Positions 6,490 through 8,089 of a DNA stretch of 8,089 bases are shown piece by piece; position 1 is the stretch's first letter; each line of letters begins with the position of its first letter. Position numbers and translations under genes: made by a program. The stretch comes from Chitinophagaceae bacterium (lineage in GTDB: Bacteria > Bacteroidota > Bacteroidia > Chitinophagales > Chitinophagaceae), in contig JAOQAL010000724.1 of assembly GCA_025963615.1 (NCBI GenBank), forward strand, positions 1-8,089, given 5' to 3'. Below the pieces are notes generated by a model. It made no database searches, was not told the origin of the DNA, and was given only the letters and a program-made list of their open reading frames with translations.

Positions 6490-7825
6490 GATTTTATTTA
6501 TTCTTACTGTCTTTGTACTTGCTGTATCCTTTAATCCACTGTTCGCGCAAGACAAAACGGCTAATAACGAAACTCCTCTCCGGATCATTGCTTTCGGCGC
6601 TCATCCTGACGATGCTGAACTGAAAGCGGGAGGGATGGCGGCGATATGGGCTGCCCAGGGACATAAAGTAAAGTTTGTCGCAATGACCAATGGCGACATC
6701 GGTCATTTTGAATCTTCCGGGGGCGCGTTGGCAAACCGGCGACTGGAAGAAGTGCGCGAATGCGCAAGAATATTTGGCATTGAAACAGAAGTGCTCGATA
6801 TTCATGATGGAGAACTGGAGCCCACACTGGAGAACAGGAAAAAAGTAGCACGGCTCATCCGCGACTGGCAGGCGGATATAGTTCTGTTTCACCGCCCTTA
6901 CGACTATCACCCCGACCATCGTTATGTTGGTGTATTGGTTCAGGATGCTTCAGTAATAGTAGCAGCTCCTTTCTTTACACCGAATACAACGCCTACCAAA
7001 CGAAATCCTGTATTTCTGTATTATTCTGATAATTTCCTGAAGCCCTATGCCTTTGAGCCCACCTTGGTAGTAGGCATTGATGAAGTGGCGGATAAAAAAT
7101 GGGGTTGTATTACGGCCATGCCTTCACAGTTTGGAGATTTGCATTCATGGCAGGCCAGCACACTGCCCGATGTTCCAAAAGATGACCTGGGTCGTAAAGG
7201 ATACCTGCTTAATATTGTTAAACAGCGAAATGAAAGCATAGCTGTAAAATACAGGAATCGTTTAATCGAATTGTATGGCAACGAGAAAGGATCCAGGATC
7301 CAGTATGCCGAAGCATTTGAAATTTGTCAGTATGGCCGGCAACCAACTATGGGAGAGTTGAAAAAATTATTTTTATTGAATGTGCAAACAAAAAACAAAC
7401 CGGAGAAAGTTATACCCTGGCAGGATGGATCGTTATTACTGAGTGCAGAACTTGGAAAAGGAATTGGGCCAAAGATCGCTTATATGCCTGAAGAGTCCGC
7501 ATTCGGGTGGTTTACCGCGGCAGACAAAGTTGAATGGGAAGTACAGGTAACCGATCCCGGTACTTATGCGATTTACCTTGACTGGTCAGTCTCTGATGAC
7601 GAAGCAGGTAAACCCTTTATACTGGAAACAAAAGGACAGCAACTGCGCGGAATTGTTGGTCCCACCGGCTCATGGCAATCATATAAAACCATAAAAATTG
7701 GCAACATTATCCTCAAAGCAGGAACTCAGAAACTGGTTTTTAAACCGGCTTCAAAGTTTAAAACAATTGGCGATAAAGGCGCATTGCTGGATTTACGCGG
7801 AATAAAATTAGTTCCGGTAAACTGA
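6485..7825 (+). CDS. Secreted PIG-L/LmbE-family deacetylase with C-terminal carbohydrate-binding-like domain
   Basis: This is a 446-aa zinc-type N-deacetylase of the PIG-L/LmbE superfamily, whose members remove acetyl groups from GlcNAc-containing molecules. A cleavable signal peptide (MKILFILTVFVLAVSFNPLFA, likely cut after Ala21) with no following Cys places it in the periplasm or outside the cell. The catalytic domain spans about residues 32-290. It shows GAHPDDAE (His40, Asp42, Asp43: two metal ligands and the general base by family analogy), TNGDIGH, and YHPDHRYVG (His142-His145), which supplies the third ligand. A further family segment, KKWGCITAMPSQFGD, contains Ser214-Gln215. Residues about 319-446 form a separate beta-sandwich-like region (GWFTAADKVEWEVQV, PGTYAIYLDWS, GPTGSWQSYKTIKIG, LKAGTQKLVFKP) resembling CBM6/CBM35-like galactose-binding folds. 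It follows the haem lipoprotein by 48 bp. The reaction class is well supported; the substrate is unknown. Confidence 0.94.
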   Translation: MKILFILTVFVLAVSFNPLFAQDKTANNETPLRIIAFGAHPDDAELKAGGMAAIWAAQGHKVKFVAMTNGDIGHFESSGGALANRRLEEVRECARIFGIETEVLDIHDGELEPTLENRKKVARLIRDWQADIVLFHRPYDYHPDHRYVGVLVQDASVIVAAPFFTPNTTPTKRNPVFLYYSDNFLKPYAFEPTLVVGIDEVADKKWGCITAMPSQFGDLHSWQASTLPDVPKDDLGRKGYLLNIVKQRNESIAVKYRNRLIELYGNEKGSRIQYAEAFEICQYGRQPTMGELKKLFLLNVQTKNKPEKVIPWQDGSLLLSAELGKGIGPKIAYMPEESAFGWFTAADKVEWEVQVTDPGTYAIYLDWSVSDDEAGKPFILETKGQQLRGIVGPTGSWQSYKTIKIGNIILKAGTQKLVFKPASKFKTIGDKGALLDLRGIKLVPVN

Positions 7826-7880
7826 TCTTTGCCGGCTAAACTATTTCCAGAAGCTTTATAATAAATAAGTAACAAAAAAA

Positions 7881-8089
7881 ATGGAGTATAAAGATTTTTC
7901 GGCGGCAGATTTTATTTGCGATAAATTTTTTCAAGATTGGATCATCCAACCAAATCAGGAAACGGATACTTTTTGGAACAACTGGATATTGCAACACCAG
8001 GAAAAAAAAGAAATAGTAGAAGAAGCAAAAAATATTTTATCGACCATAAATTTTAAAGAACATCTACCGACAGAAGAGCAGGTGCGAAA
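7881..8089 (+). CDS. FecR-family anti-sigma factor, N-terminal fragment (3' end outside window)
   Basis: An open frame starts at ATG 7881, after an A-rich leader, and runs off the window end after 69 codons plus two bases. The peptide contains DKFFQDWIIQPNQETDTFWNNW (residues 14-35) and then EKKEIVEEAKNIL (residues 41-53). This is the usual N-terminal pattern of Bacteroidota FecR-like proteins: a short helical cytoplasmic domain with D-x-F-F-x-x-W and F-W-x-x-W followed by E-K-x-x-x-x-x-E-A. Such proteins are inner-membrane sensors: the N-terminus holds an ECF sigma factor and the periplasmic part receives a signal from a TonB-dependent transporter. The membrane helix and FecR domain lie beyond the window. 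It starts 55 bp after the deacetylase. No sigma-factor gene precedes it here, so its partner must be elsewhere. It could belong to this operon or open the next one. Confidence 0.8.
   Translation, partial: MEYKDFSAADFICDKFFQDWIIQPNQETDTFWNNWILQHQEKKEIVEEAKNILSTINFKEHLPTEEQVR

Noticed and set aside
6494..6919. 141-codon open frame on the minus strand opposite the deacetylase gene
   Set aside because: It lies wholly antisense to conserved catalytic motifs of the PIG-L gene, and its peptide shows no recognisable domain. It is best explained as a shadow of codon usage.
7831..7860. A rho-independent terminator after the deacetylase gene
   Set aside because: GCCGGC and AAGCTT are short self-palindromes but do not pair as a stem, and no stem-loop followed by a T-tract is present.
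7826..7880. A Bacteroidota promoter (TTTG ... TAnnTTTG) before the FecR gene
   Set aside because: TTTG at 7828-7831 is only about 10 bases from the nearest TA-rich candidate (TATTTCC at 7842), not the expected ~19-21, and the second box is a poor match.

Overview
The window looks like a piece of a Bacteroidota chromosome, most likely Chitinophagaceae or a close relative. The basis is a SusC/SusD pair with the usual family signatures, AT-rich A-tract leaders without Shine-Dalgarno sequences, and the start of a FecR-type anti-sigma factor. The family-level placement is inference from protein style, not a phylogenetic result. All five genes lie on the + strand in one co-directional array with short gaps (about 28, 32, 48 and 55 bp). 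This is what an operon would look like; the first promoter lies upstream of the window.

Layout: (1) 2-1537, the C-terminal half of a SusC/RagA-type TonB-dependent outer-membrane transporter whose start is outside the window. (2) 1566-3386, a complete SusD/RagB-family surface lipoprotein, the substrate-binding partner of SusC. (3) 3419-6436, a large (1005 aa) lipoprotein. It combines an N-terminal 'PVC-type membrane-bound dehydrogenase' beta-propeller, a central HEAT-like helical region and a C-terminal cytochrome-c-like domain with one CVLCH haem-binding motif. (4) 6485-7825, a secreted PIG-L/LmbE-family metal-dependent deacetylase with a C-terminal carbohydrate-binding-like beta-sandwich. 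(5) 7881-8089, the first 69 codons of a FecR-like anti-sigma factor, cut by the window end, which probably opens the next regulatory/transport unit.

Working model (inference): SusC/SusD capture and import an oligosaccharide or glycoconjugate. The PIG-L enzyme removes N-acyl (acetyl) groups from a sugar outside the cytoplasm. The haem lipoprotein oxidises a sugar or sugar alcohol and passes electrons to its own cytochrome domain. No glycoside hydrolase, lyase or sulfatase lies in the window, so the locus is not a textbook glycan-degradation cluster and its substrate cannot be named from the sequence. No tRNA, rRNA, CRISPR array, insertion sequence or convincing rho-independent terminator was seen. 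No intergenic stretch exceeds about 55 bp. All complete genes are intact, without frameshifts.
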